64,000 nucleotides of DNA from TMED-70 sp036164085 (GTDB lineage Bacteria; Chloroflexota; Dehalococcoidia; Lucifugimonadales; Lucifugimonadaceae), in NCBI GenBank assembly GCA_036164085.1, contig JAYZJV010000021.1:1-64000 (forward strand), read 5' to 3'. Of the stretch, positions 43,681-52,864 are shown one piece after another. Each line of letters begins with the position of its first letter. Position 1 is the stretch's first letter. Under the pieces are notes generated by a model that saw only the letters and a list, made by a program, of their open reading frames with translations, was not told where the DNA came from and did not search any database. The translations under genes were made by a program, and so were the position numbers.

Positions 43681-43707
43681 GATAATAATCTAATATATCA
43701 GCTCTAA

Positions 43708-44106
43708 ATGGAACAAACTTACTTACAAGAATATAGCTTGTTGATGATTTTTGTAGCACTTTCTATTGTAGTGCCAATTGGAATGTTGGCAGCAGCGAAA
43801 TTTGCAACACGCTTTGGGATTACTCCAACTAGACCAACAAGTATAAAAAAAGCAGCTTATGAGGGTGGTCATCCTGCATTTAGTGAAAAACCGTCTCTGT
43901 TCAGTTTTGGTTATTTTTATTATGCGTTGCTTTTTGTAGCTTTTGATGTAGAAACAGTGCTAATTTTCCCATGGGCTGTTAGTCACGGTTTGATCACTAG
44001 TTTTTGGGGGGTACTACCATTTTTGGGTATACTTATTTTTTTAACAGTTCTTACTGTTTCTTTCATTTATGTATGGCTTAAGGGGTGTTTAGAATGGATA
44101 AAATAG
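43708..44106 (+). CDS. nuoA: NADH-quinone oxidoreductase subunit A
   Basis: A 132-aa membrane subunit of respiratory complex I with three transmembrane helices. It contains the conserved YEGGHPAF (the usual YECG with Gly for Cys) and FALLFVAFDVETVLIFPW-type segment (here YALLFVAFDVETVLIFPW), which is diagnostic. The first nuo gene of an operon that runs nuoABCDHIJK, a small gene, then nuoLMN. Its stop lies inside the start of nuoB, so the two are coupled. Confidence 0.95.
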   Translation: MEQTYLQEYSLLMIFVALSIVVPIGMLAAAKFATRFGITPTRPTSIKKAAYEGGHPAFSEKPSLFSFGYFYYALLFVAFDVETVLIFPWAVSHGLITSFWGVLPFLGILIFLTVLTVSFIYVWLKGCLEWIK

Positions 44107-44702
44107 AACGAATTCCGTTAGATATATCTACTCAGGATCTAGATAGAGAAGAGGGAGGTTTGATTAATACCATGAAATCTACTCATGTTTCTCCTTTTCC
44201 AGAACCAGTAATAACCGATGATGATATTGATAAGAATGTTCTTGTGTCATCAGTAGATCAACTACTAAACTGGGCAAGAAAATCAAGCATGTTTCCTCTT
44301 CAATTTGGTTTGGCTTGTTGTGCTTTTGAAATGATTGCCTCAGCCATGAGTCGTTTTGATATTTCGAGATTTGGAATGGAAGTCTTTAGAGCAACTCCTC
44401 GACAGGCTGATCTGATGATTGTTGCAGGTACTGTTACATGGAAAATGGCTGTGCCATTAAGGAGACTTTATGATCAAATGGCAGAACCTAAATGGGTAAT
44501 ATCAATGGGAGTTTGTGCCACTTCTGGAGGTCCGTATTATGAAAGTTATTCAGTAGTTCCAGGTGTTAATCATATAGTCCCTGTTGATGTATATGTTCCA
44601 GGTTGTCCTCCAAGGCCAGATGCTTTACTTTATGGGATTATGCAATTACATGAGAAGATAAAAAGATACAGTCTAAAAGGAAAAAAAGCAGGAGAGGTAT
44701 AA
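44094..44702 (+). CDS. nuoB: NADH-quinone oxidoreductase subunit B
   Basis: The 202-aa hydrophilic subunit that carries the last iron-sulfur cluster N2 next to the quinone site. Cluster ligands are visible: the Cys-Cys pair in FGLACCAFEM (75-76), the Cys in GVCATSGG and the Cys in VPGCPPRPDAL. The ATG at 44094 is preferred because AGGGG lies 8 nt before it; a GTG at 44085 would be inside that sequence. It has a 25-30 residue N-terminal extension (LDREEGGLINTM) not shared by short NuoB proteins. It overlaps nuoA by 13 nt. Confidence 0.96.
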   Translation: MDKIERIPLDISTQDLDREEGGLINTMKSTHVSPFPEPVITDDDIDKNVLVSSVDQLLNWARKSSMFPLQFGLACCAFEMIASAMSRFDISRFGMEVFRATPRQADLMIVAGTVTWKMAVPLRRLYDQMAEPKWVISMGVCATSGGPYYESYSVVPGVNHIVPVDVYVPGCPPRPDALLYGIMQLHEKIKRYSLKGKKAGEV

Positions 44703-44706
44703 ATCT

Positions 44707-45189
44707 ATGATTGAATGGGATGGCAAAATTTTAGCTGAAGAAATAAACAATCAAATTCCAAAGAGTGTATTGGGCTCGAGTAAAGATTCTGTTTTTATTG
44801 AAAGTGAAAAAATTTATGAAGTATTAAAATTCTTAAAAGAAACTTCAGGGTTTTCATTTGATTTATTGTCTTCAATAACAGCGGTAGATTACATTGATCA
44901 TTTTGAGGTTGTTTATCATCTAAAGTCTTTGATTACTTTATCAAAAGCTACTATAAAAACGAAAATTGGTTTTGATAGAGAAAATCAACCAGAAATTGAC
45001 AGCGTATATACCTTGTGGAAGGGAGCAGATTTTCAAGAAAGAGAAGTTTTTGATCTTATGGGCATTTATTTTAATAACCATCCAAATCTTAAAAGAATTT
45101 TATTGTGGGATGGATTCCCAGGTCACCCGTTAAGGAAAGATTTTGTGACTAATTCTCAATCAATTATTCAAAAAGAAAAAGAGAGCTAA
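44707..45189 (+). CDS. nuoC: NADH-quinone oxidoreductase subunit C
   Basis: A 160-aa peripheral-arm subunit (30-kDa type). It has SFDLLSSITAVDYIDHFEVVYHL and the family signature WKGADFQEREVFDLMGIYFNNHPNLKRILLWDGFPGHPLRKDF in the C-terminal half. Here it is separate from nuoD. It starts 4 nt after nuoB and shares one nucleotide with the nuoD start. Confidence 0.95.
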   Translation: MIEWDGKILAEEINNQIPKSVLGSSKDSVFIESEKIYEVLKFLKETSGFSFDLLSSITAVDYIDHFEVVYHLKSLITLSKATIKTKIGFDRENQPEIDSVYTLWKGADFQEREVFDLMGIYFNNHPNLKRILLWDGFPGHPLRKDFVTNSQSIIQKEKES

Positions 45190-46301
45190 TGTCTATAAAA
45201 AGTGAACCGATAACAATCAATCTAGGTCCTCAGCATCCTTCAACTCATGGTGTGTTTAGAATGAGAGTTACTTTTGATGGTGAAACCATAATTGATGTTG
45301 AACCAATATTTGGATATTTACATAGAGGTTCTGAGAAATTAGCAGAAGAAAGAACTTATACCCAAGTAGTTACTTTAACTGACAGAATGGATTATGTTTC
45401 TTCTATGTTAAACAATCAAGGATATATTCTTGCTGTTGAAAAGTTGTCAAATATTGATCCTGAGCCTAGAGGTGTATGGCTTCGGATGATTTCATCAGAA
45501 TTACAAAGAATAGCCAGTCATCTAGTTGCTGTTGGATTTCTTATACAGGATCTAGGAGCTTGGGGAACACCTCTTACTTATGCCATGCGCGAAAGAGAAA
45601 AAATCCTTCAAATGTTTGAGATGCTATGTGGAGCAAGAATCACGAATTCATATCTGCGCCCAGGAGGTGTATTTATGGATGCGCCAGAGCAATTCTGGAG
45701 TGCTCTTATAAGCTTTATTGATGAATTTCCCTCTGCAATTGACGAACTTGAAAAATTGTTAACTTCAAATGAAATCATTTTTTCAAGAACTAAAGGTGTT
45801 GCTGTATTAACCCCAGAGCAAGCTATAAATGCTTCTATTACTGGACCTATATTAAGATCAACTGGAGTGCCATGGGATCTTAGAAAAAATGACCCTTATG
45901 ATTTTTACGATAAAGTTGATTTCAATATTCCTATTCATAAAGCAGGGGATAACTATTCTAGATATTTATTGAGAGTTCAAGAAATGAGAGAAAGTTTAAA
46001 AATTGTAAAACAGTGCGTTGATTTCATTGAACCAGGACCAGTTAGACCTCACCATGATGACGTTCCGTTCCTTATCAGGCCTCCAAAGGGTGATTGTTAT
46101 GTAGCCATTGAAGGGTCAAAAGGTGAATTAGGATTTTATTTAGTTTCTGATGGATCAATTTCTCCTTATAGATGGCATGTTAGATCTTCTTCTTTGATCA
46201 ATTTAACGTTATTAAGAGATATGTTAATCGGAACTCTTTTTGGAGATTTATTTGTAACTTTTGGAGGTATAGATATAAATATGGGAGAGGTTGATAGATA
46301 A
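45189..46301 (+). CDS. nuoD: NADH-quinone oxidoreductase subunit D
   Basis: The 370-aa quinone-site subunit of complex I. It starts with INLGPQHPSTHGVFRMRVTFDGE, including the conserved quinone-binding His residues, and has EPIFGYLHRGSEKLAEERTY and the DRMDYVSSMLNN segment (Tyr of the quinone pocket). The C-terminus SPYRWHVRSSSLINL...FGGIDINMGEVDR is diagnostic. The normal hydrogenase nickel-binding cysteines are absent, as expected. Overlaps nuoC and nuoH by one base each. Confidence 0.97.
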   Translation: MSIKSEPITINLGPQHPSTHGVFRMRVTFDGETIIDVEPIFGYLHRGSEKLAEERTYTQVVTLTDRMDYVSSMLNNQGYILAVEKLSNIDPEPRGVWLRMISSELQRIASHLVAVGFLIQDLGAWGTPLTYAMREREKILQMFEMLCGARITNSYLRPGGVFMDAPEQFWSALISFIDEFPSAIDELEKLLTSNEIIFSRTKGVAVLTPEQAINASITGPILRSTGVPWDLRKNDPYDFYDKVDFNIPIHKAGDNYSRYLLRVQEMRESLKIVKQCVDFIEPGPVRPHHDDVPFLIRPPKGDCYVAIEGSKGELGFYLVSDGSISPYRWHVRSSSLINLTLLRDMLIGTLFGDLFVTFGGIDINMGEVDR

Positions 46302-47500
46302 TGTTTGAATTTATTTATAACATTCTAGACTTTTCAATTGACGTATTTATTAAGGATATAAAATTTGAAAACTATATTTTAACGACCTTAACAGGAATCA
46401 TTATAGCTTTTGCTGTTATAAACGGTGTGCTTGGAGGTGTTCTAGTGCTCATATGGGGAGAAAGAAGACTTCTAGGAAGATTCCAACAGAGAACAGGCCC
46501 AAATCGATGGGGGCCTCAGGGAATTCTTACTTCTACTGCCGATGCTGTAAAAGTAATGTTTAAAGAAGACATTGTTCCCGAAGAGGCAGACAAATATATC
46601 TTTAATGTTGCTCCTTTACTTTTAGTTATTCCTGTTTTTATTATTTTTTCGGTTATTCCTTTTGGAATAAGTTTATACGCTGTTGATATTAATGTAAGTG
46701 TTTTATTTATTTTAGCCATTACTTCAATTAGTGGATTATCAATCATCTGTGCAGCTTGGGCATCTGCAAATAGGATAGCAATTTTTTCTGCATTAAGATC
46801 AGTAGCCATGCTTATTTCTTACGAGATTCCAGTAGGTCTTTCTCTAGTTGGAATTTTATTGATTTGTGAGTCCATGTCTGTTATGGATATTGTTATTTAC
46901 CAAAAAATCCCTTTTATTTTAATTCAACCTGTTGCAGCTATAGTTTTCTTTTTAGGATCATTAGCAGAAATAAATAGAACTCCTTTTGATTTAACTGAGG
47001 CAGAATCTGAATTAGCTGCAGGATATCAAAATGACTATTCAGGTATGAAATGGGGTTTGTTTTATTTAGGTGAATTTGCAGCTGCAATAGCAGCAGCTAC
47101 CGTATTTTCAACTTTATTTTTAGGAGGTCCAAATGGACCAGTTTTACCTGGAATTTTTTGGCTAACAATAAAAGTGGTAGCAATCCTGTTTTTTATAATA
47201 TGGATTCGAGCCTCTTGGCCAAGATTTAGAATTGATCAGGTTCTAAATTTAGCTTGGAAAGGATTATTTGAACTTACTTTAGTAAATATTTTGGTTACAT
47301 CAATCGCTGTGATTATTTGGACAGATGGTGAAGCAAATAGACTAATATATATAGGTTTAGCAAATTGGATTTTTGCTTTTCCTTTTGTTTTTTTGATTTT
47401 TAAAATGCTTAAAACTAGAAATTATGATGATGAGAACAAAGAGGTCACTAACTATCCCGTGGGTTCTGATACGCCAAAATTTAATAAGGAGAATAACTAA
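46301..47500 (+). CDS. nuoH: NADH-quinone oxidoreductase subunit H
   Basis: A 399-aa membrane subunit with about eight to nine helices, forming the entry of the quinone channel. Typical motifs are ERRLLGRFQQRTGPNRWGP in the first cytoplasmic loop, ADAVKVMFKEDIVPEEAD, and the acidic loop EINRTPFDLTEAESELAAGYQNDYSGMKW. The C-terminal soluble tail (RNYDDENKEVTNYPVGSD) is longer than in many proteobacterial forms. It ends exactly one nucleotide before nuoI begins. Confidence 0.96.
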   Translation: MFEFIYNILDFSIDVFIKDIKFENYILTTLTGIIIAFAVINGVLGGVLVLIWGERRLLGRFQQRTGPNRWGPQGILTSTADAVKVMFKEDIVPEEADKYIFNVAPLLLVIPVFIIFSVIPFGISLYAVDINVSVLFILAITSISGLSIICAAWASANRIAIFSALRSVAMLISYEIPVGLSLVGILLICESMSVMDIVIYQKIPFILIQPVAAIVFFLGSLAEINRTPFDLTEAESELAAGYQNDYSGMKWGLFYLGEFAAAIAAATVFSTLFLGGPNGPVLPGIFWLTIKVVAILFFIIWIRASWPRFRIDQVLNLAWKGLFELTLVNILVTSIAVIIWTDGEANRLIYIGLANWIFAFPFVFLIFKMLKTRNYDDENKEVTNYPVGSDTPKFNKENN

Positions 47501-48178
47501 ATGCTAGGATTAGGTTTAATTAAAGGTCTATCGGTAACATTTAGAAATCTTTTTACTCCAGTTTTTACTATTCAATATCCTGATAAAAGAGTAGGGCTTT
47601 TTGAACTATCCAAGAGTAAAAACAAATCAGTAATTCAGTTATTTAAAGAAGAACCAAAACAATTTTTCGTCGCTATCCTAGGATTGGCTAAAGTAAAGGT
47701 TAAAATTGACCAATTCTCTAGATTTAGAGGGAATGAGTTTGTTTGGTATGATGACAGATGCACTGCTTGTGCTTCATGTGCTAAATATTGTCCATTGGGA
47801 ATTATAGAAATAGTTACTCATGCTAGTGGAGAAAATCTTCAAGCAGGAGAAAATTATGCAATAGACAAGTTTGATATAGATACAGGTCGATGCATGTTTT
47901 GTGGGTTATGTGTAGAAGCTTGTCCGTATGATGCATTGCATATGGGTACAGATTTTGAAAAAGGAAATTATCATAGGGCAAAATTAGTTCTTGATAAGGA
48001 AACTCTTATTTCTCAGGATAAAAATCCTAGTAGTTGGTTTAGACCTCAGTTTGAAGATAAAGAATATAACCCTTGGGGATCTGATCTTTCTGATTATAAG
48101 GAAGCTGGAAGGCATGAAAAACCTAGTCTTGAAAAAATAAAACAAAATTGGGTTAATAAAAGGAAATACAATGGATAA
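47501..48178 (+). CDS. nuoI: NADH-quinone oxidoreductase subunit I
   Basis: The 225-aa ferredoxin-like subunit carrying two [4Fe-4S] clusters (N6a and N6b). Two CxxCxxCxxxCP motifs lie at Cys87/90/93/97 and Cys131/134/137/141. The N-terminal LIKGLSVTFRNLFTP is an amphipathic membrane-binding helix. A C-terminal extension of about 60 residues (SWFRPQFEDKEYNPWGSD) goes beyond the core. The nuoJ start overlaps its end by 8 nt. Confidence 0.96.
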   Translation: MLGLGLIKGLSVTFRNLFTPVFTIQYPDKRVGLFELSKSKNKSVIQLFKEEPKQFFVAILGLAKVKVKIDQFSRFRGNEFVWYDDRCTACASCAKYCPLGIIEIVTHASGENLQAGENYAIDKFDIDTGRCMFCGLCVEACPYDALHMGTDFEKGNYHRAKLVLDKETLISQDKNPSSWFRPQFEDKEYNPWGSDLSDYKEAGRHEKPSLEKIKQNWVNKRKYNG

Positions 48179-48815
48179 TTCTTTATTAAATATTTTTATT
48201 ATCTTCGTATCAATTATAGGTGTTGCAAGTGCTATCTATGTTGTTGGACAAACTAATGTTTTTAGAGCAGCCATGGCTCTAGCTTTGTCATTTATGACAG
48301 TTGCGGTAGTGTTTTTTGCCATAAATGCTGAATTTTTAGGAGCAGTTCAAATTTTGGTGTATATAGGTGCAGTTTCAGTATTAATGGCTTTTTCTGTTTT
48401 GTTAGTAAAAGATTTACAAACAGCATCTTCATCAACAATCGGATTACGATTTGTTCTTTCTTCTTTTTCTTCTTTATTAATTTTTATTGTTTTAATTTTT
48501 GTTATTTTGACTACAGAATGGAATAGAACGGATGATATTGTAGATCCTTATGTTAATGAAATTTTATTTGAAAAATATTCAATAGATCAAGAGAGTAAAC
48601 TAATTATTAATGTAAAACCTGAAACTAATGAATCGGAAATTAAAGACGGATTATTTAAAGATTCGATTATTCCAATAGGGTCATTATTAGCTACTAGATA
48701 TTTTATTTCCTTACAACTAATTGGTTTGATAATTGTAGCCTGTGTTATTGGTTCAATAGCTGTTACAAAAAATACTATTGAAAACGATGAAGAAGGAGAT
48801 GTTGAAGCAATATGA
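48171..48815 (+). CDS. nuoJ: NADH-quinone oxidoreductase subunit J
   Basis: A 214-aa membrane subunit with five helices. FRAAMALALSFMTVAVVFFAINAEFLGAVQILVYIGAVSVLMAFSVLL, in which the GAVQILVYIGAV part contains the pi-bulge helix 3, is diagnostic. A long hydrophilic loop (about residues 122-165) separates helices 4 and 5 and is larger than usual. The C-terminus is acidic. It overlaps nuoI (8 nt) and nuoK (4 nt). Confidence 0.93.
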   Translation: MDNSLLNIFIIFVSIIGVASAIYVVGQTNVFRAAMALALSFMTVAVVFFAINAEFLGAVQILVYIGAVSVLMAFSVLLVKDLQTASSSTIGLRFVLSSFSSLLIFIVLIFVILTTEWNRTDDIVDPYVNEILFEKYSIDQESKLIINVKPETNESEIKDGLFKDSIIPIGSLLATRYFISLQLIGLIIVACVIGSIAVTKNTIENDEEGDVEAI

Positions 48816-49156
48816 CATTAGAGATTATTTTGATTTTTTCATCAGCTTTATTTTCAATAGGTATTTTTGGGTTACTTACACGAAAAAATATCGTTATAAC
48901 TTTAATGTCTTTAGAGCTGATATTTAATTCAGTGGTTTTATCAATTGTAGGATTTAATAGATATGCTTTAATTCCTTTCCCAATAAACGATCTTTCTGTA
49001 GATACATTTTTTGGACTTTTATCTGGGAACATACTAGGAATTTTTATAATTTGTGTCGCAGCAGGGGAAACAGCTTTGGCACTAGCAATGGTTTTGGCTT
49101 TAGGTAAGTTTAAATCGACAGTAGAATTAAGTGATTTGTCTGAAATGAAGAATTGA
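48812..49156 (+). CDS. nuoK: NADH-quinone oxidoreductase subunit K
   Basis: A 114-aa three-helix antiporter-like subunit. It carries the LMSLELIFNSVVL segment with the conserved membrane Glu, and the second Glu in the AAGETALALAMVLAL helix, both needed for proton transfer in the family. The length is slightly above the standard 100. It overlaps nuoJ by 4 nt. The next gene is an inserted 64-aa DUF2007-like protein rather than nuoL. Confidence 0.95.
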   Translation: MTLEIILIFSSALFSIGIFGLLTRKNIVITLMSLELIFNSVVLSIVGFNRYALIPFPINDLSVDTFFGLLSGNILGIFIICVAAGETALALAMVLALGKFKSTVELSDLSEMKN

Positions 49157-49158
49157 TT

Positions 49159-49353
49159 ATGTGGATTGATTATAAAAAAGTAAATAATTTGAGTATTGCA
49201 GAGACTTATAAAAATCTTTTAGAAGCAGAAGGTTTGCCTACACGAATAATTCCCGAAGAAGGTTTATTAAATTGGTCAGAATTATCAAAATTTAGAATAT
49301 TAGTTCCAAAAGGTCGAGAGCACGTCGCAGATGAAATAATTAGAAAAGTATGA
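49159..49353 (+). CDS. DUF2007-like small protein inserted between nuoK and nuoL
   Basis: A 64-aa soluble protein with the DUF2007 pattern: a start WIDYKKVNNLSIAETYKNLLEAEGLPTRI followed by the LVPKGREHVADEIIRK end, in which the LVP(x)...A helix is typical of 'signal-transducing' DUF2007 proteins. Its function is unknown. The ATG at 49159 is chosen, although a TTG at 49153 overlapping the nuoK stop is possible. Placement within the antiporter end of a complex I operon suggests a role in assembly or regulation of the complex, as inference only. Confidence 0.72.
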   Translation: MWIDYKKVNNLSIAETYKNLLEAEGLPTRIIPEEGLLNWSELSKFRILVPKGREHVADEIIRKV

Positions 49354-49363
49354 GGAGATACTT

Positions 49364-51325
49364 TTGATTGAAACTTTAGCTTTATTAATTTTGGGGATCC
49401 CATTTATTGTTTTCACAATAAATGCATTAGCCATTAGATATAAATTTGGTTCTGAAAGTGAAATTTCTGGATTCTTAAATGTGATTGGTATGGGAACATG
49501 TTTAGCTTTATCAATTTTTGTAATTTTCAATGTAAGTCACATTGATAATAAATATATTTTTTCTTGGATAAGTATTAACGGTATTTCCTTAGATTTTTCA
49601 CTGATGGTTGATTCTTTGACAGCTATTATGTTAGTTGTTGTCTCTGGGATTTCTTTTCTTGTGCAAATTTATTCACTAGGTTACATGCATGGTGATAAAA
49701 GTTATACTAGATATTTTGCATACATGGCACTTTTCACAGGTTCAATGCTTGGCTTAGTTTTATCTAGAAATATACTTCAATTGTTTATATTTTGGGAATT
49801 GGTAGGAGTATCATCATATCTTCTTATTGGTTTTTGGCATGAAAGAAGTTCAGCCGCCGCCGCCGCAAAAAAAGCTTTTATCATGACTAGATTAGGAGAT
49901 TTTGGATTTCTTTTCTCAATAATTTATTTGTTTAATTTGGATTCAAGTTATATGCAAATCCCCATTTTATATGAAGCAATATTAGATGAAAATATAAGTA
50001 GCAGGATAGCAACAATACTCGCTGCAGGCTTCTTAATTGGAGCGATAGGAAAATCAGCACAATTTCCTCTTCACAATTGGTTGCCAGATGCAATGGAAGG
50101 TCCAACTTCTGTATCTGCCCTTATTCATTCTGCTACCATGGTAACAGCAGGAGTTTTCTTGGTTGCTAGACTATTTCCGTTATTTCAAATTTCTGAGATT
50201 ATGCCACTTGTAGCAATAGTTGGATGCCTGACCTCTTTTATTTCCGCGACTATGGCATTATCTACGACGGATATTAAAAGAGTACTTGCCTATTCGACTA
50301 TTTCTCAATTAGGATATATGTTTATGGCTCTTGGATTAGGAGCTTATACTGCTGCTATTTTTCATCTTTTTACACATGCATTTTTTAAAGCTGGATTATT
50401 TTTGAGTTCAGGGTCTGTTCATCATTCAACTGGAACATTTAATATGAAATATATGGGTGGGTTAAAAAATAGTATGAAGTATACATATTATTCAATGTTG
50501 ATTTGTTCATTATCATTGGCAGGTTTATTTCCTCTATCTGGATTTTGGTCAAAAGATGAAATTATTTTATCTGCATATTTATATGGAGGATTTTTAGGTA
50601 ATATATGCCTAATTGTCGGACTAATAGTGGCATTTTTAACAGCATTTTATATGTTTAGGGCAGTAACCTTAACATTCTTAGGTGAATTTAGAGGAGGAGG
50701 GGATCAAGAGCAAAAAGATTTAAAGAAGAAAAATTTACCTGTTCCTCCAACTGTAGAACACGTCCATTTGGGAGAATCTCCTAAGAATATGGTATATCCA
50801 ATTTTATTTTTATCATTCTTTGCTATTTTTATAGGTTATCTGGCAAACCCTGTTTTTTCTGATTTGATTTTTATTGATAAACATTTATTTGGTTTGTTTT
50901 TAGAAAAAAGTTTAGAAATATTTCATTTCCATGGAGCTCATTCTTTTAATTTTTCTATAGCACTTGTTTCTTCTTTTATCTCAATTTTAGGCATTTCATT
51001 TGGCATCAATTCATATAAAAACAAAATTGAGATAAAGAAAAATAAATTTTTTACTTATTTAAATAATCTTTTAGATAAGAAATATTTCATGGATTATTTA
51101 TACGAGAAAATTATTACTGTTAATATTTTTTATGAGATAATTTGTTTTACTGGGGAATGGTTGGATAAAAACATTTTTGATGGAGCGAATGTAAATCTTT
51201 CTAAACTTACAGGTCGATTAAGCTTCAAGTCATTAGGACTACAAGATGGTCAAATTCATACATATAGCTTAGCTATGATAATGTTTGCAAGTATTGCTAT
51301 TTTTATTATGGTTTTATTAGGTTGA
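49364..51325 (+). CDS. nuoL: NADH-quinone oxidoreductase subunit L
   Basis: The 653-aa distal antiporter subunit of complex I, with about 16 helices. FWELVGVSSYLLIGFW holds the key Glu of helix 5, AIGKSAQFPLHNWLPDAMEGPTSVSALIHSATMVTAGV the channel core, and FHLFTHAFFKAGLFLSSGSV the Lys/His half. A His-containing loop near residue 460 and a C-terminal lateral helix region follow. The start is TTG at 49364, preceded by GAGGAG with good spacing. The alanine run near residues 163-167 is encoded by four GCC codons, striking in DNA of this composition. Confidence 0.96.
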   Translation: MIETLALLILGIPFIVFTINALAIRYKFGSESEISGFLNVIGMGTCLALSIFVIFNVSHIDNKYIFSWISINGISLDFSLMVDSLTAIMLVVVSGISFLVQIYSLGYMHGDKSYTRYFAYMALFTGSMLGLVLSRNILQLFIFWELVGVSSYLLIGFWHERSSAAAAAKKAFIMTRLGDFGFLFSIIYLFNLDSSYMQIPILYEAILDENISSRIATILAAGFLIGAIGKSAQFPLHNWLPDAMEGPTSVSALIHSATMVTAGVFLVARLFPLFQISEIMPLVAIVGCLTSFISATMALSTTDIKRVLAYSTISQLGYMFMALGLGAYTAAIFHLFTHAFFKAGLFLSSGSVHHSTGTFNMKYMGGLKNSMKYTYYSMLICSLSLAGLFPLSGFWSKDEIILSAYLYGGFLGNICLIVGLIVAFLTAFYMFRAVTLTFLGEFRGGGDQEQKDLKKKNLPVPPTVEHVHLGESPKNMVYPILFLSFFAIFIGYLANPVFSDLIFIDKHLFGLFLEKSLEIFHFHGAHSFNFSIALVSSFISILGISFGINSYKNKIEIKKNKFFTYLNNLLDKKYFMDYLYEKIITVNIFYEIICFTGEWLDKNIFDGANVNLSKLTGRLSFKSLGLQDGQIHTYSLAMIMFASIAIFIMVLLG

Positions 51326-51328
51326 TTA

Positions 51329-52864
51329 ATGTTTAACTATTTACTTACAATTACAGTTTTTTTTCCGGCAATTACAGCAATATTTTTATTGTTATTAAAA
51401 AATAGAGATAAAATTATTGTTTGTTCAATTTTATCTTCTCTAATTACTTTTATTTTTTCTTTATTTTTATTTTTATCCTATGACAAATCTCTAGGGGGTA
51501 TTCAATTTGTTGATCATTTTAAATGGATTGATTCTTTCAATATAAAATCATCTTATCTTTTAGGAATTGATGGTTTTTCTGCTCCTCTTGTTTTATTAAC
51601 AGGTCTTTTATCATTAGTGGCATGTATGGCTTCTTGGAGGATTAATCATAGGGTTAAAGAATATTTTATTTGGATTCTCCTTTTGGAAACGAGTGTCATG
51701 GGAGTATTTACATCCTTAGATTTGCTTTTATTCTTTGTTTTTTTTGAATTTGAACTTATTCCTATGTACATGCTAATTAGTATTTGGGGGTCAGGAAGAA
51801 AAGAATATTCTGCTACAAAATTTGTTATTTTTACTTTAGCTGGTGGAGCTTTTATGTTAATTGCAATTTTAGCTCTTTTTAGTAGCGATGCTGTTAGTAC
51901 CCTTTCTATGGTTTCTATAAATGAACTTGGAATAACAGGTATCCCCGAATTGATTGCAGGTCAAAAACTTATAATCCCAGCTTCAGTTATTTTTATTTTC
52001 TTTTTTATTGCTTTTGCAGTCAAACTCCCATTATGGCCTCTCCATAACTGGCTTCCAGATGCTCATACTGATGCCCCAACAGCAGTTTCTATAATGTTGG
52101 CTGGAGTTTTACTGAAAATGGCGGGATATGGATTATTTAGAATCAATTTGGGATTCTTTCAAGAAACTGAAGGGTTTCAAATATTTGACTATACTAACTT
52201 ACTTGTTTTATTAGGAACTATTTCAATAATATATGGTGCAATTGTTACTTTAAGGCAAACTGATTTAAAAAGACTTATTGCATATTCATCTATAAGCCAT
52301 ATGGGGTATGTATTGCTAGGTTTTTCAGCTATGTCGAATAATCAAAACTTTTCGTATTATTCATTAAATGGATCTGCTATGCAAATGTTTACTCATGGAA
52401 CTATAACTGGATTATCTTTTTTGACTGTGGGATTAATTTATGATCGTACTCATACTAGAGATGTAAATAAACTAGGAGCTTTGACAAGAAAAATGCCTAT
52501 GATAGCTATATTTTTTATGATTTCAGGATTAGCTTCTCTAGGTTTACCCGGATTCTCAGGATTTGTATCAGAAATAATGATATTTTTAGGTAGTTACAAA
52601 ATTTACCCTGTTCATACTATTGTTTCAGCATTTGGGGTAGTTTTAGCTGCAGGTTATATATTATGGATGACCCAGAGAGCTCTTTTTGGTGAAAACAAAT
52701 TGCAAAATGATGATAAAACTTATGATTTTAAATCTTTAAAAGATGCAAATTTATTTGATCTATTGCCTGCATTTTTAATTACTATCCCAATACTAATCAT
52801 AGGTATTTGGCCAAATATATTTATAGATTTTTTTGATCTAGGGATAAAGGAGATGATTAAATAA
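51329..52864 (+). CDS. nuoM: NADH-quinone oxidoreductase subunit M
   Basis: A 511-aa antiporter-like proton-pumping subunit. The conserved Glu lies in FFEFELIPMYMLISIWG, and the channel motif KLPLWPLHNWLPDAHTDAPTAVSIMLAGVLLKMAGYG is diagnostic for NuoM. RLIAYSSISHMGYVLLG lies in the second half-channel. The number of helices is about 14. It starts 3 nt after nuoL and shares one base with nuoN. Its C-terminal hydrophilic tail is short, as usual. Confidence 0.96.
   Translation: MFNYLLTITVFFPAITAIFLLLLKNRDKIIVCSILSSLITFIFSLFLFLSYDKSLGGIQFVDHFKWIDSFNIKSSYLLGIDGFSAPLVLLTGLLSLVACMASWRINHRVKEYFIWILLLETSVMGVFTSLDLLLFFVFFEFELIPMYMLISIWGSGRKEYSATKFVIFTLAGGAFMLIAILALFSSDAVSTLSMVSINELGITGIPELIAGQKLIIPASVIFIFFFIAFAVKLPLWPLHNWLPDAHTDAPTAVSIMLAGVLLKMAGYGLFRINLGFFQETEGFQIFDYTNLLVLLGTISIIYGAIVTLRQTDLKRLIAYSSISHMGYVLLGFSAMSNNQNFSYYSLNGSAMQMFTHGTITGLSFLTVGLIYDRTHTRDVNKLGALTRKMPMIAIFFMISGLASLGLPGFSGFVSEIMIFLGSYKIYPVHTIVSAFGVVLAAGYILWMTQRALFGENKLQNDDKTYDFKSLKDANLFDLLPAFLITIPILIIGIWPNIFIDFFDLGIKEMIK

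Noticed and set aside
46516..46809. Minus-strand open frame inside nuoH
   Set aside because: It lies wholly within a conserved complex I gene and has no ribosome site or motif.
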